This document shows positions 1 through 13,379 of a stretch of DNA of 64,000 nucleotides, in pieces. Numbering within the stretch: position 1 is the first letter of the stretch; every line of letters begins with the position of its first letter. The position numbers and the translations under genes are program-made. A model generated the notes under the pieces. That model was not told where the DNA came from, searched no databases, and was given only the letters and a program-made list of their open reading frames with translations. Source of the DNA: Stenopsyche tienmushanensis (lineage: Eukaryota; Arthropoda; Insecta; Trichoptera; Stenopsychidae); the NCBI GenBank assembly GCA_008973525.1, contig WACJ01000184.1, positions 434,001-498,000 of the forward strand, given 5' to 3'.

Positions 1-2170
1 AATTCTTAACGAGCTTTTCTCAACATTCTATCACATTGATTTGAAGTTTTCTACGTGGTTCAAGTCTTTTTTATGCGAATTTTTTATATGCGACTCCCCG
101 TAGAACGTATATATCGCATAAAAACAGAACGCAAGTGTATATATAACGCATATTTTTAAACAAATTAAAAGTTATTAAGCTATTGCAGTTACAGTGCTAA
201 TACAAAATAATATCGCCCGACTGAAATGTGTTAATGTACCGTGCAAATCATTATATACGTTTATATTTAAAATTTAAAAAATAATTCTTAAATTTAGGCT
301 CTTCTTATCGCAAATAAATAAAATTAAAATAATAGGATAGAAATAAGATAATAAAAGATATAAATAAAACTGAATGGATTAATTTCGATTGTATTGAAGA
401 AGAAGAAGAAAATGTAAGGAAATTTTTAGTTCCGCTATCCGCCACCAGATGATGTTGACGTCATCCGCCATTTTTGATTGCGCTCTAAACGTCAAACGTT
501 CGCAGCATCGGCATCTCATTTTTAAAAATACATTCTGCACAAACTAACCCCAAATCCGCCTTCAAAATAGGCGAAAATGACGACCGTGACGTTTTTTTCA
601 TCGCACAGCTCTATAAATAAAACGTAAATTTACATTGTCCATCGATTTGATACATATAAAATTCACATGTCTCGCGTCGGACTCGACGAACAGGTTTCGG
701 TGTTAATTGAACTTTGATGATTTTTTTCTCACGTTTTTACACAGTTTGCTGACATTACGGCCCGGACAAAAAAGATATTCGTGGACGGGGCATTAGGACG
801 GATGAAGATATTTTAATGATATAACTTTTTCGAATGAATCAGCAGACTTTCATATGAAATTGGCTTCGAATTGTGCGACCATAATACTATAATTTAAAAA
901 ATATATATTTATCGCCCAAATCACAGTCGTGCGAGACATATCCGAAATAAAAATCGTGTTAAGCTTAGATAAAGCGTGTAAGACACGCATTATCGCAGGT
1001 CGATTGTTATGATCTGTCAAATTTTACATTTTTAAATTTCGACAATAAAACTGATAAACTTGACCATGTCGCGTACGAATTTAAATTCGCCGCACGCCAC
1101 TTTTTCATTCGCTCGAAGCATTTCCAGCCAGGTATTATGCAACAAAAATAAACAAATGAATTTGAAGTTTAAAAAAAATCGCCAATACATATTATGCATT
1201 TATGCAATAAGGCATAAATAATTCAGGACACATTTATTATAACAATTGAAGGTTATTTTGTTCGATTTTTAAACATGCCCACAGAACACAAAAGGCGATA
1301 TAATCTCGTATGTAAATTTGATTTGTTTTGTCTGCTACAATTGCGGTTAATATTTTTACGATCCCAATCTACCTGCCATAATTGGCCCATAATGGACATG
1401 TGTAAAAACGTGAAAAAATTTCCCATTCAAAGAAACAGCATCGATGACAAATTTATATTATACAATTCGTTCGCGCGTCGAAAATATATAAATATCTCAT
1501 AACTCACCTGTAATTATTACATCGATAGATTTATGTACGACTTAAATATAACCTACTCCGAATGGAACACAACATTGACTGATTGCGTCATATCAGCATG
1601 CTTCGTATTGTTATATCATTTCATGTGTCGTAGGTCATTGTTATCTGTCTTCACTTAATCCCAGCCTAAATATTAACTTTAAGTACTGCAGATACTCGAG
1701 GAATTACAAATAATTCTATGCACACTCAAAGAATCTTGTTAGATTTTAGTAAAATATTATCATGTAAATACGGAAATAATTCGTATATAACACTTTGAAT
1801 TTTAAAAAATATGCGTGAGTCTCGCGCGATAGAAGTGGAACGTTTTAGCTCATAGGAAAATTTGATTTTATGCATTGCTTTATTAGCGAAAATTGTTAGA
1901 TAGGTGATGTTGTGTAATATATAATAAAATGGGCACGCTAATGATCTTATGGTTGCTTTGTGCTAAGTATAAACATACACACTCGCACATGCGCGTAACA
2001 TATCAATGATGTATGCGACGAACGCGGACACACTACAAATCATTCTCCCTCTCTTTCCGATCAACTGCCGCTTGGAGTTTCACTTTTCGTGACGTTCAAG
2101 CAAATTTGCTCTATATACCCTGTTTGAATACTTAATCAGGCTTTTTGTGTAATTTATTGAAATATAATGC
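1..2170. other. AT-rich intergenic stretch, nothing recognised
   Basis: The short open frames here, for example 75 codons at 1275-1502, have AT-biased codon use, no recognisable domain and no convincing splice context. No terminal repeats, tRNA-like folds or tandem arrays were seen. It could be intergenic or intronic. Confidence 0.6.
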
Positions 2171-2172
2171 TG

Positions 2173-2198
2173 TTAACCCTTTGAGTCACTACTCAAAG
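2173..2198. repeat. TTAA-CCCTTTGAG terminus (family A-like end)
   Basis: TTAA is followed by CCCTTTGAG, six bases and then CTCAAAGG, which gives an 8-bp fold-back (CCTTTGAG/CTCAAAGG). The same TTAA-CCCTTTGA end closes the family A copy at 20185-20188 on the other strand, so this is probably the outer end of the degraded copy that continues at 2745-3030. The DNA between is too diverged to join with confidence. Confidence 0.45.
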
Positions 2199-2744
2199 GC
2201 TGCTAATAATTCACTATGTCACTGTTATGAACAAAGTTTGAGAACAGAATGAGTGTTTTGAATTCGAAGCTCAATTGTTCGTGTTGTCTTGAGAGCAGAC
2301 GTTTGTTTTGATGGTTAAGATACTCGCATCATTCTTATCGTTGACCAATTTTGTTATTCTCTCTTGGCTGTTCTATTGTGGAGTCATTAGCCGGATATCA
2401 CCAATCCTTAGCAAAATCTACTCCTTCAGAAATAAACTGGCAGACTTACACGGTAGCCCTATCCTTTTATTTTCGCAACACATCAATAGGCAAGAATTGC
2501 CGAACAACAGAAAGCAAACAAGTTGATCATTAAGAAATATTCCAAAAAATGAACGAATATTGTGTGCTATCAACAGTGTTAAGGTTCATTTATTAAACTT
2601 GGTTCATTATCAAGCTTGTTACATGTTGCGGCGGAGCTGACAGAAAATTGCATGGCAATTTACATTAGAGTATGGCATATCTGCTCTATGAAAAGGTTAA
2701 ATAATCAAGGATGCCATATATGTATGTCCGCTACTTATCATCCG

Positions 2745-3030
2745 TACAAATTCACTTATCTGTCAGGACCATCGCAGCGTGTATGAAGCTTGTATTTATA
2801 TAAATAAACACTGTAATATTCGCCCATTTCTTTGCCTAAGCATACACAATACACTCTAAATCGATTCATTATATCAATTACACATCATTATTAGTCGATA
2901 AAATTGGGTCAACGATCTATACAATCGTACAATGTACGCAAGATACTCTCTCCGTCTCTGTTTCTCCAAACTCAACGTGCAAGACACTCTCCGTTTCTGC
3001 ATACCTCCGATCTCAACGTGTAAGAGTGAA
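2745..3030 (-). repeat. Dispersed repeat family A, copy 1
   Basis: Minus-strand copy of a repeat seen five times in the window. Shared blocks, in this orientation, are a segment near GCAGCGTGTATGAAGCTTG, the string ATAAATAAACACTG, a segment around TCTATACAATCGTAC and a purine/pyrimidine-biased tail (CTCTCTCCGTCTCTG). Copies 2, 3 and 4 (5.6, 17.0 and 19.0 kb) carry the reverse complement. It codes for nothing. Better copies show ends of the type TTAA-CCYTTTGA, which suggests a non-autonomous piggyBac-like element. Confidence 0.7.
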
Positions 3031-4890
3031 AATATTGTGTCTTACCTCCTAATATTGTTTCAATACGAGACTCGAAACATAAATATAGTTGACATGTATC
3101 ATTCACACTCTTATTTTGTACAATATTATCTAGGCTTTCGTACAATTATAATCAATATTATCAATGACACCCTGATGAGGTCAATTTGCGATTTTAGTCT
3201 GGGAACGTAATATTTTTGTTTGTTTTTTTAGCGATGGTTGTATAAGATACATCTTAGCCCGACGGGAATGTGTTAGAATTAGAATGCTACATGTCTAAAA
3301 TAAAGACGAACGCAGATTTGTATGATTTAACACCGATACAGTTATCCCTTTGCAAGACTGTGTTCGATCGTTCAAAATAACGGACGTTTCAAATATTATA
3401 ATTCATCAAAACATCTATTGACTACCTTAATGAATCATCTTCAAGTCTCATTACACGTGGGAACTAAAGACTTTAACGAGTATACAAATCATTCGAAGCG
3501 GTCCATAGCGCACAAACGCAGCGTCACTTCGTCACGTCTCAGATTCGTGCGTCATTGGCGAGCTTATTGCCGAAAAATTTCACGACAAAGGATGTAATTC
3601 TTGCCAATATTTCGAACAGAGAGCGATATGTGGCAGATGTCCTCGACAAAGAAGGCTCATTTGAGTGCTAATTTGTATTTCAATTTCGTACCAATACATT
3701 TCCATAAACACAACAAAAGACATCCATATTTAAACAAGTGACTTTAAAACCTACTTATCATTGTAATTCAGACCAATCCGAGCATATATAGACACGCGAC
3801 ATTTAAAGAATAAGTATGAAGAGCTAACAGCTACAAGCGTATGTAATTTTATATTAATCATATAATAATTACAATTAATAACATATTGTATCAAGGAGAC
3901 TTGTAAAGTTATTGTTTGAATTTGCAGCTAAATGTATCTATTTATATCATTGGCACACACTAATTGAATATATTGGTCATATTATTATTTTCAGTCAACA
4001 ATCGACTTTCATCGTTTTAATCAGTATATACAGTATGGCATTATTATCTACTTTTACTGTCATTTCGCAAAAACGTTCAGGTTGAAAATAATCGCACATT
4101 TCCCATACACTGCCTATTTATTTCGACTCATCGCTTGCATTTTTCATCATACCATTGCTCAACATATGCAAATTATATATTTGAACACATCAGTCGAAAG
4201 GAAGTCGGATGGAAAAATGAAATTCTTTTATAGGAAAACCGTTATCCTTCAATGATCGATGCTTGGACGGAATAAGGAATGAGGATCCATTAAACTCACC
4301 ATACTGTAGAGTTGCCTTATAAAACAATCAACGAAGACTTGAACCATTGCAGTCATACTCGATGGATCTCGTTCCATATTGAAATGCTTTATTGCTAATG
4401 ATGCTAAAATTTAAATCTGCATTCAACAGCGTTTTGCCGAGCATACATCCAGTGGAGTTGATATGGGTTAATTTTAAATTTGAACGAATTTCATATCTAT
4501 CAAATCACGACATTTCACTTCATTATATCATGTATGATCAATTTTCAATTGTAACTCCATCAATTGTAACGCAAAGATGCACACATAGAAATCCATTGTT
4601 AGGAACAATTGTAAGACAATTGACTTGGAACGAATTTGCCAATGTTCTGTTTCCGTTTCGTTCGTGAAAATTCTGCCAAAAATGTCGATGTGGCAAAAAA
4701 TCTCAAATTTCAATCTATACATTGTAAAACTGTCCGTTCGATGAACAAAAAATTGTATATGCAACTACCACATAATTAATTTATATTTAAAATATGCAAA
4801 AATAATGCTTAAGGGACTGTTTCTACCTTGTTGATCCTAAAAGAGATCGATTTTTTTAACATTTTTTTAATGCGAAAAGTATTAAATATA
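3031..4890. other. AT-rich stretch, nothing recognised
   Basis: No coding region, RNA gene or bounded repeat is visible. Around 3480-3620 the DNA is somewhat richer in CpG but has no recognisable motif set. Several CAATTG-rich words cluster at 4540-4625 without forming a regular array. Confidence 0.55.
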
Positions 4891-4893
4891 GAA

Positions 4894-5305
4894 TGTTGAT
4901 ATTTAGTGTGTTAACTAGGCAATATTTATTGAACATAAAAATATTTTTTAAAATTTCACAGTATGTCGATGCGCGAGCGATGACATTCTTCATCATGGAA
5001 GTCCTAAGTCCTGAACAGATGTTTTGCAGTAAAAATATTAAACATATTTTTATTTTGTATAATATTGTGTATAGCTTAGACTACAATTAAGAAGAAATAT
5101 TGGAAAATAAAAAAATAGTGAGCGATCGAAAAAAAGTTTGTGTTTTTACCAAGATTTTTTGTAGTTTTTTGTTCATTAAATAAACAATTTTGAATATTTT
5201 TGGTTAATGGTAGTCTATACGATAAAGACGTTAATTATACACGTGCTTGCCAAATTTCATAAAGAATGCTCATCTAAAGCTTGTGGGAGCACTTCCATAA
5301 ACTTG
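4894..5305 (+). repeat. Direct repeat family B, copy 1
   Basis: About 410 bp that recur in the same orientation at 8033-8475. Long stretches agree almost base for base, including the block beginning TCGATGCGCGAGCGATGA and the segment around AGTCCTAAGTCCTGAACAGA. This copy lacks about 28 bp that copy 2 carries just before the TCGATGCG block. No terminal inverted repeats or target duplications were seen, so it may be a dispersed element or a local segmental duplication. Confidence 0.8.
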
Positions 5306-5633
5306 AAAAAAGTAGAACAAAAAATGCTATTCTATTTTATATGCAGTTGTTGTCAGATAGTCAACTGCTACAGTATAAATTGCTTATATTTATATTTAAA
5401 AAATGTCAAATACTTGCTTAAGTAAAGTACATCGTTTAACGTTTATTTGTCGCTTGTGTTTCCGTGGAAACGCTTTAAAAATATAAATGTGTTGTTTATT
5501 TGTAAATATATTATATTTCAATGGTTCCATAGGTCATGTCAGGCTAAAGAATCTAGAATGTAATTGACGAATTTGCAGGTTTTGCAGGGTGTTTATCATT
5601 TTTGAAGAATGTGAAGTATTTAAAATGGCAGTG

Positions 5634-5925
5634 GGTTGAGCTCGGAGACAGAAAGAGACGGAGATTGTCTTGTACGTTGAGTTTGGAGAGAAACAAAGAC
5701 GGAGAGAGTATTTTGCGTTCATCGTACGATTGTATAGATCGTTAACCCAAATCTATCGACTAATAATGATATGTAAATAATATAATAAATCGACTTCAAG
5801 TGTATTGTTTATATTTAGGTAAAGAAATTACCGAATTTGAGTGCTATCGACAGTGTTTATTTATATATATATATACAAGCTTCGTACACGCTGCGATAGT
5901 CCTGACAGATAAATGGATTTGTACG
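5634..5925 (+). repeat. Dispersed repeat family A, copy 2
   Basis: Plus-strand copy. It holds, in order, the tail block (GAGACAGAAAGAGACGG), the CGTACGATTGTATAGATCGT block, the GTGCTATCGACAGTGTTTAT block, a short (TA)n run and the ACAAGCTTCGTACACGCTG block. It lies inverted relative to copy 1, with about 2.6 kb between them. Neither TTAA end is preserved. Confidence 0.75.
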
Positions 5926-8032
5926 GTGATTGGTGAGAGAGCAAAAAATGTTGATTCTCTGCTACTACAAGCAATGTGTTAATAAGTTTAATTTAGATAA
6001 GTATTTAATTTTTTAATATTATATTCATGCTTTTCAATAAACTTTGGTTTCGTATTATTTCATCATTAAATGATTTAGGCTTTGCTGCAAGCCATCAAAT
6101 GTACGACAGTCTTCATTTCGTTATCAGAATTGAATCACATTTCAGGGGAAACAATCAGATACTGTAACACATTGCGTCTGAAGGAACGACAGCGCTTCTT
6201 GTGCATGCACCGTTGTCGGTTGAATCGTGAGGAATCGTCGGTTAGCCTTGGCTGTGGGAGGACATCCTTCTCGCAGCCAAGTAACAAAGAAGTTGTCTAA
6301 GGGGATTTTGCCCTGCAAGAACCCCCGCTCCTATACTTAGCTAGTGTCAGAAATGGGATACATACTACACTTCAATACAAATATATGAAGCATGATAAGA
6401 AATATAGAACATATGCATTAATACTGCTTTCAAATAAATTTTCCAACTGATACTCACCTTGATATAAAATTAGTATTAAACTAAGATTTGTTTTTAAAAA
6501 TAAATTAAATGTATATCATAGATAGAATAAGTTCCATCTTTATCCATCTCTTCCACCTCTTATCCATGTCCATCTCTTTTAACTAGCTTTGTTTTTAAGC
6601 TAGATTTTTAGCTATAAGCTAGAATTACCAGTTTACTAGCTTACCGGCACTGCCAAACGCCGTTAGCTCCACTGTTACATCTAAATATCAATAATGGATT
6701 TTAATAACTTTACATTGAGATTGACCGCCGGTATAATTTTAAGATCGTACGAAGAATTTAGTCAATTATCACATGCGTCTGGTCATCTGATGCGTGTATA
6801 AAACCAGCTGTAAATACATTCCAAGCGATTCTGTCGATTCCATTCGAGCACTTATCCAAGATTGAGAGTCTAAGGACGTCGACGATGAGGTCGAAGATGA
6901 TCCGATCTTCTTGTTTACAATGAGAAGAAGTTGCTCAAACATTCGGTGCTGGGTAAACTGGCAGCGTCGACTGGCGTGTTCAAGTTTACCTAATGGCTGT
7001 TTGTATAACGGAATCTCCGGAGCGAGGCTTCCCGTGAATTACGTGAAAACCTCCGCCAGAAGCCCACCAACTGTGGCGCGCGTAGATAACGTCATATGCA
7101 TTTTAATAACAACATATCTTGGCTATTTTTAAATAGCCATCATGATGCAAGCCGCTCTCGACTCGGCGACATTCTGCATAAACCATGAATCGTCGACGAT
7201 GCAAGATCCTTCAAATAAGCCCAAACGAGTCCTACATCCCGACATTTGTTAGATGGCAATCATATAATAATACATAGATTTATCCAACAACAGTTTAATA
7301 CATAATAAACACCATATAAGTGACCACTCTATACCAATTTCAAACTAAATTGTTTTATGATTGTTCAATTTTAACACTTTAATGACGCATCACTCAACTT
7401 GATCCTAAGATTTCAATACCGACACGTATGTGTGCTTTTTTGTCCGTCCGAAATTTTTGAAATAATTTTCCCATTCACAGGCCAACTAGAATGCTCCATT
7501 ACGTGATCCACACAAAAGACAAGAATTACATTATCGCCACTAAGCATTTCGTCTCTCCGAAGACATCACGAAGGAGGCGTCATTAAAAACGAGATTACGC
7601 AGACTAAGGCGGTACCCCTGTCACGTAAGGGACCAACATTCTTATAAAAGCATTTTAATAACTCGGTCACGTGAACTTGAACTTCCTTCAAGCTTGTAAA
7701 ATCATAAAATCAAGCATATTCATACACCCAAACGATGAGGAAAATATCCAATGAAAATTTTGTAGAATAACGTATTGGATGAAAAATCGTGCGCCTTAAT
7801 ACATCAACTAATCAAATACCGTTCTTGAAAATATATAAATTACAATCTATCTAAGAAGATTGTTATGGGCTTATTTTCAGAAAATTATTCAATCATCATT
7901 TCTACAGAAATAAACAATAGATCACGAATAAAGAGGATTTTTTATTATGCACTTATCAGATAAGATTGTAAAGCTTTCAAATATTTGACTTCCAGCTTAG
8001 TTGAAATTTTATTCAGCTAAAGTATCATAAAT
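5926..8032. other. Mixed intergenic DNA, nothing recognised
   Basis: 6060-6340 and 6830-7250 are less AT-rich than their surroundings, but their frames (72 codons at 6082-6300, 73 codons at 6911-7132) match no protein I recognise. Repeated TAGCTT/AAGCTA words cluster at 6585-6650. A perfect 8-bp hairpin (GGCTATTT/AAATAGCC) lies at 7121-7138. There is no supported gene. Confidence 0.5.
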
Positions 8033-8475
8033 TGTTGATATTTAGTATGTTGACTGGGTGATCTATATTTAACATAAAAATATTTTTTAAAGTTTGACAA
8101 AGTATGGTAATTGGAGTGGGGGGAGACACATATATCGATGCGCGAGCGATGACATTCTTTACCATGGAAGTCCTAAGTCCTGAACAGATGATTTGCAATA
8201 AAAATATTTAACATATTTTTATTTTGTATAATATTGTGTATGGCTTAGACTACAATTAAGAAGAAATATTGGAAAATAAAAAAATAGTGAGCAATCGAAA
8301 AAAAGTTTGTGTTTTTACCAACATTTTTTGGTGTTTTTTGTTCATTAAATAAATACTTTTGAATATTTTTAGATAATTGTAGTCTATACGATGAAGACGT
8401 TTATTATACACATACCTGCTAAATTTCATAAAGAATGCTTATATAGGGCGTATAGGAGCACTTCCATGAGCTTCA
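8033..8475 (+). repeat. Direct repeat family B, copy 2
   Basis: Second copy of the segment at 4894-5305, in the same direction. It matches through the TCGATGCGCGAGCGATGA block, the long A/T-rich middle and the final AGGAGCACTTCCAT block. It carries about 28 extra bases, including a short G-run (GTGGGGGGAGA), that copy 1 lacks. By eye the two differ at scattered single positions, which implies an old duplication. Confidence 0.8.
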
Positions 8476-11400
8476 TGCGTAATGGGCGGATTCCACGAGT
8501 ATGATTTCTTGTGCATAGTTTACTAGCATGCCAATTACAGCAGTGAAGTGACCATACGTTTAGGCTCACAATATTATCAAAAGGCACCAAAGAACTGCAT
8601 AAGCAATTGGAATATTTGTTGAATAATGAATGGAATTATATTTTATAATGTGGAATATAAAATTATTGCTATTGATAAATTTAAATTTTTCTATTAAATA
8701 CGCAAATATTTCTGGTTCCTCCTAATATATATACATATATATTTACATACATCTGACAAGGCAACTGTTTTTGCATATATTTAAATATAACAATAACAAG
8801 AAGATAAATAATTGCACGTATGTTAACTGTCTACATCCACGTCGAGATAAAGCCTTCAACGTTTTAGATTTAAGATAAAAATATTATATATTGTAGTTGT
8901 CGTTTTTTCTCAATTTAGAGGTTGATTGTGTTCATGTTCCATCAAAAAACAATCAATACGGTGATATTGTTATATAAATGGATATACCTTTTAATCTTCA
9001 TAGTTTTCCTTATCTATGCATCATAGGAGATTTTCATGTGATTTTAGCTGTGGCTAAACTTAAATGAGGTTATTAAAACAAGATTTATGCTGGGAAAAAA
9101 TGTATGTTTAATAATGTTATAAATTTGTCATTCAAAGGGGGTGCTCTTTTTAATCGTCTCAGTTTTCCGAAGCAAGAAATCAGGGTAAATCCGGTACAAG
9201 ATGATCTTTCAGAAGTATTCTTACAAACTACACAGTGGAAATTTATTCTTAAAAACTGCATTTAAAATCTAATTTTTATAGTATAAAACCATACTTTTAA
9301 GTACACAGTACTAACCTGATTGATATAGAGCAATATAGAGTAAGGTAAGGATGATATTTTTTCCTCGAATATCTATTGCATTGAGTCTGAAAAGGATTTT
9401 TCGTGGTAAATCCTAATTCATGGTTGAACAAAATCATGAATGAAAAACGAGCGCAAAGATTGAATAGAACGCATCTGAAAAGAAATCAGGCCAATTAAGA
9501 AAGTAGCGGACTCGATTACAAAAAACGTATTTTTTCAGTACTTTCAGAGATAGCGTAATGGCACTTTATCTCCATGAGATACCATTGGATAAAGGTAATA
9601 GAATACTATGCTAATTTTATTATCAATTCGTGGGAAAACCGAAAAAATAGGCAAGTACACATTTGTCAATTAACCACGAGCGAATGATAAGATAATGCGT
9701 AATGTAGTTAGTTCATTATGCGCTCATTTCTCTAAATCATTTATATGGCGAGACCATGAAATAATTGAGGAACACTGCAATAACCGAGCAACATGGAGTC
9801 TTCAAAGCCAGTACTGTTCATTAAGGAAACTAGTTCTGCTTTAAAGTCATCAGTATGCTGGATAAAGATGTCCTGTATAAGATGGGTCGGTATAAGATTT
9901 GCAATTTCCTATTATGAAGTTCATATACACTCTTCGTGGACGTCGTCGCATGAGCACGAGCTTTAACTTTTTGTCTTGTTTAATACTCCAGTGTTAATTG
10001 AAATTTAATTGTAGTTTAACGTTTAAAATCGATGGTTAGAAATGCGAGTCAACCGTTATTAGATGAATCGCGCTTCACAATGAAGCCATATCAAATTTAA
10101 CGAAGGTTCAGCTCGTTAACATCGTGGACAAGATCGATATTCCATGAATCCTGTTCTTCTGTTATGTTATGAAGAAACAATATGAAAAATTTGAACGGTA
10201 ATTCATTGTGAAGGATTGCTCAAATGAAAACCTTTTGAAATATATATATAAGTGTTTTTGACAACGGAATAGGGGACAGCGATTCATCAAGTACGCAATA
10301 AGTACTCGAATGGTCGTCTTTGTTATTTTGAGAATTTACAACCGTCTTAAAATATTTGAAAGAACATTTAACCCAAATTTCAAAATACTTGCAATGTATT
10401 TCAAAAGCTTTGTAAGTAAAAATGGGATTGGAAAATTAGCCCAAACTCATCAGATGTGGGTCGCATTATACCCACACTATTCAATTTCAAACTTAATGAA
10501 TCCCTCAATTAGTGAATTTAGTTGGTTTCCCAAAAGCACCGCTAATTGAAATACATCATTGATACAATCTAACCAATTTAACTGAACATCATCCAAATGA
10601 TAGCCATTATTTTTTTAATTTCAATAATAAAGTAATAAGGTGCTAAACAATCTGTTATTTAATGAAAGGTACATGTGTATAAAGCCTTATATTAGGCCTA
10701 CTAATTCCTACTATATTTGCAAGATGCAAGATCTCATGGACAAAGAGAAGTCTATCAAAAATTTTAAACAGCGAGTGGCCATGATAAATCAAGCACCTCA
10801 TGCTCATTCTAATAATTTGTATTTCAAATTTCAATTTCAATTTGTATAATATTAATTCACAGTTTAAATGCGCGAATGAATTAACTTATGGTTATCCGAC
10901 AAGAGTACCTTTGAACCCCATATAATATTTTTAAGCTTTATTTCTTTTGCGTGATAAAATTTCCTATAAAGTCTATAGAATAGATAAGCTTTACATCATC
11001 ATCCATCAACAATTCCACGCAGGTTTGATTTTCATTGCTTGTAATAAATGCATTTTTATACCATACTTGTCTTCTACCGTTCAAAAACTTGTAGACATCA
11101 TTTTCCGAAATAAATCCTACATTTCCATACAGCAAAAACAAGAATACATTTCAAGCCTGACTGATCCCACAATCGACATGCCATACAACCTACGGATAAT
11201 CTGCTGAATATGCCATTATTCTCCTCCACACGCATCTCAAGCCTTTGCATCTTCACAAGCCTTAAGGCTCGCTAATAATCTATTCATTCTGCAATAACAG
11301 CTCGATATTATCCCATCGATCTTCACAAACATGCACACGTGTCTGTGTACGTGTTGAATGGATATTCGGGATCTAATATTGAAGCGGACTATCGATTTGT

Positions 11401-12516
11401 ATCGTTAAAACACCCAGATGGTTCGCGTGTTGATCTTTTCAACTTAACGGTAAGCTCCCATATACCGAACAGTAGCTTTTTTATCGAATTTCATGTGCAA
11501 CTACTTCATCGTGGGCGCTGAAGTTATGGTCATGACGCTTTTAGGAACCGGACTAATGACGAACGTTTGAATAAATTAACGAAGTATGATGACCACAGTT
11601 ATCGGGAGCTACCCAGACAATGAACGCGTGAGAAAAAGGCGCCAATTATGAGACGAAACGCTTCCCAAGCATCCATGGATGATCAAAGATGATAAGACCG
11701 AAGCAAATATTATTTGTTCAGTTCATAAACAAATATCTGAATCAATTTTACAGAAGTTAGCATCCGTGAAATTACGGTGCAATTTTTATTTAGAGGTATT
11801 GTTGATTGTTTTCTTTTATCGCCATAGAACCAAATGCAGGTTGCAATAGAAAGTGCATAAAATTAAAATCATTTGTCAGAAAAACCATTGTATCTAGGGC
11901 AAACGGTTGACATCCATGGAATAATCGTCGTTTAAATCAAAAATAATTTATATGAAACAGGTCACTTCTTCAGAATCACTTAATATCCGCATACAATTAA
12001 TATTTGACGAGGTTCTACATGCCATATCAGAAATGGAGAGATGTTGAATAATTTAAGATATGCCTCAAATGATTATTAATCTTTAAGGCATAATAATAAA
12101 TAAGGCTTTGCAAACGAGATCATGAATATAAATATTTGAAATGATGTATGAACGAAAAATGAGACCAAAGCATGAAGATCAAATGTCGAGTTGAGCAATC
12201 TAGAAATGTCTTGATGAAAATGCAAAAAATCTTATGTAATCGCGATCTTAAACTAAAATTGATAGGTTATTCTATGAAATGGACTCATAATGTGTTATAA
12301 GAACGGGAATGTGGAGAAGAACGGAACGGTTTTTCGGTTTTCGGTTCAGATACCGTTACGAATTCCTGATATAAAATGAGACTTGAAATGCGAAGAAAAA
12401 TATCATTTTGTACAATTAATAATTCTGGAAGAGAAAAATATTGACTGATAATTTGGGCAAGATAAAGCTGTGCGCAAGATGGGTGCCGCGTTTGCTCAAA
12501 ATGGAACAAAAACAGC
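8476..12516. other. AT-rich stretch, nothing recognised
   Basis: Four kilobases with short frames only. The 67-codon minus-strand frame at 10938-11141 looks faintly protein-like but has no recognisable domain, and stops close it on both sides. No bounded repeat was found. Confidence 0.55.
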
Positions 12517-12524
12517 GTCCTGAT

Positions 12525-13037
12525 TAGGGAGTTCAATCTCGGGATCCCGGACAATTTTAGGTGCTCATGAATCTCGGGATTAGTAAACGCGATCCCGCCC
12601 AAAATTCCGGACGCTTGGAAACAGTGACGTAACTACTAATTGGCGAGCTTAAGCGACGCCTAGTAACTGTCTAATCTATCTTTACATATATACAGTACAT
12701 ATATGTTTTTCAAATTGTTATATTAATCTTTCCCTATCGGTGATGTATTTGCTACACCTCGACTCTAATAATGGGCATATCGATATGAAATATAGTAGAT
12801 ACGGGGTTCAGAATTATTGAATTCCTCCGTAATATAATTACGAATCACATTAAAGTATTATAGAATATAAGTATTCATCTGCAACGACGGAAATAAATAA
12901 TTTGTTGGGAAATCGGGAATTTAGCTAGTTTTAGTCCGTGTCTCAGCAGAATTTTATCAGTCACATTGATTCCGGGAAAGACTAATGCAATTCCGATATC
13001 CTGGGATCGAAATTTTGGCTCGGGATTGGATTCCCTA
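12525..13037 (+). mobile_element. hAT-like miniature element (MITE), copy 1
   Basis: A 513-bp non-coding element. It starts TAGGGAGTTCAATCTCGGGA and its other end, reverse-complemented, starts TAGGGAATCCAATCCCGAG, so the ends are imperfect inverted repeats. The flanks are GTCCTGAT on the left (12517-12524) and GTCGTGAT on the right (13038-13045), an 8-bp target duplication with one mismatch. Eight-base duplications and short G-rich ends are typical of hAT superfamily elements. No transposase frame is present, so it would need an enzyme supplied in trans. A second, partly deleted copy lies inverted at 62107-62442 and agrees through the middle. Confidence 0.75.
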
Positions 13038-13178
13038 GTCGTGATGATGTTTCAATCGATGTTTGGCGATGTTTCACAGCAATAAGGCCGAGTTATTGCA
13101 TTAATTCAGGATGATACATTGGTCCATCACTTTACACATAAGCCTATTAAACAAAAATGCACAACAAAGTGCTAATAC

Positions 13179-13379
13179 GTGTTCACGACCTCATTTGGCG
13201 TAAGCTACCTATGTAATTTAGCCTCTGGGGAAACTTCCGTGATCGTACAGGTTATAGAAAATGCCGCAAGAAGCCCTAAAAACGAACGGAGTGGCCACAA
13301 GGTCTGTGTGTCCAACCGGTCCACTTTTCGGACCCCTGACATGACGAATGAGCCCCTCGCGATCGGACGCCGCACATGA
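13179..13379 (+). pseudogene. piggyBac-like transposase core fragment (tentative)
   Basis: A 66-codon open fragment with no intact gene around it. Its translation contains GHKVCVSNRSTF followed by TNEPLAIG, which resembles the piggyBac transposase core where a DN and FTS pair precedes a leucine-rich helix. Here the usual aspartate of that DN appears as S-N. The nucleotides at 13233-13344 recur with many substitutions at 41684-41794, inside a TTAA-bounded relic whose downstream part encodes a clear piggyBac cysteine-rich C-terminus. That shared context is the main support. It is plainly a dead fragment: no start, no C-terminal domain and no terminal repeats nearby. The match to the core motif is by memory only. 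Confidence 0.45.

Noticed and set aside
7121..7138. Hairpin GGCTATTT/AAATAGCC considered as a histone mRNA 3' stem-loop
   Set aside because: The loop is only two bases and the consensus stem sequence and upstream histone frame are absent.
10938..11141. 67-codon minus-strand frame with a protein-like look
   Set aside because: No domain, no neighbouring exons and no repeat context; not enough to support a pseudogene.
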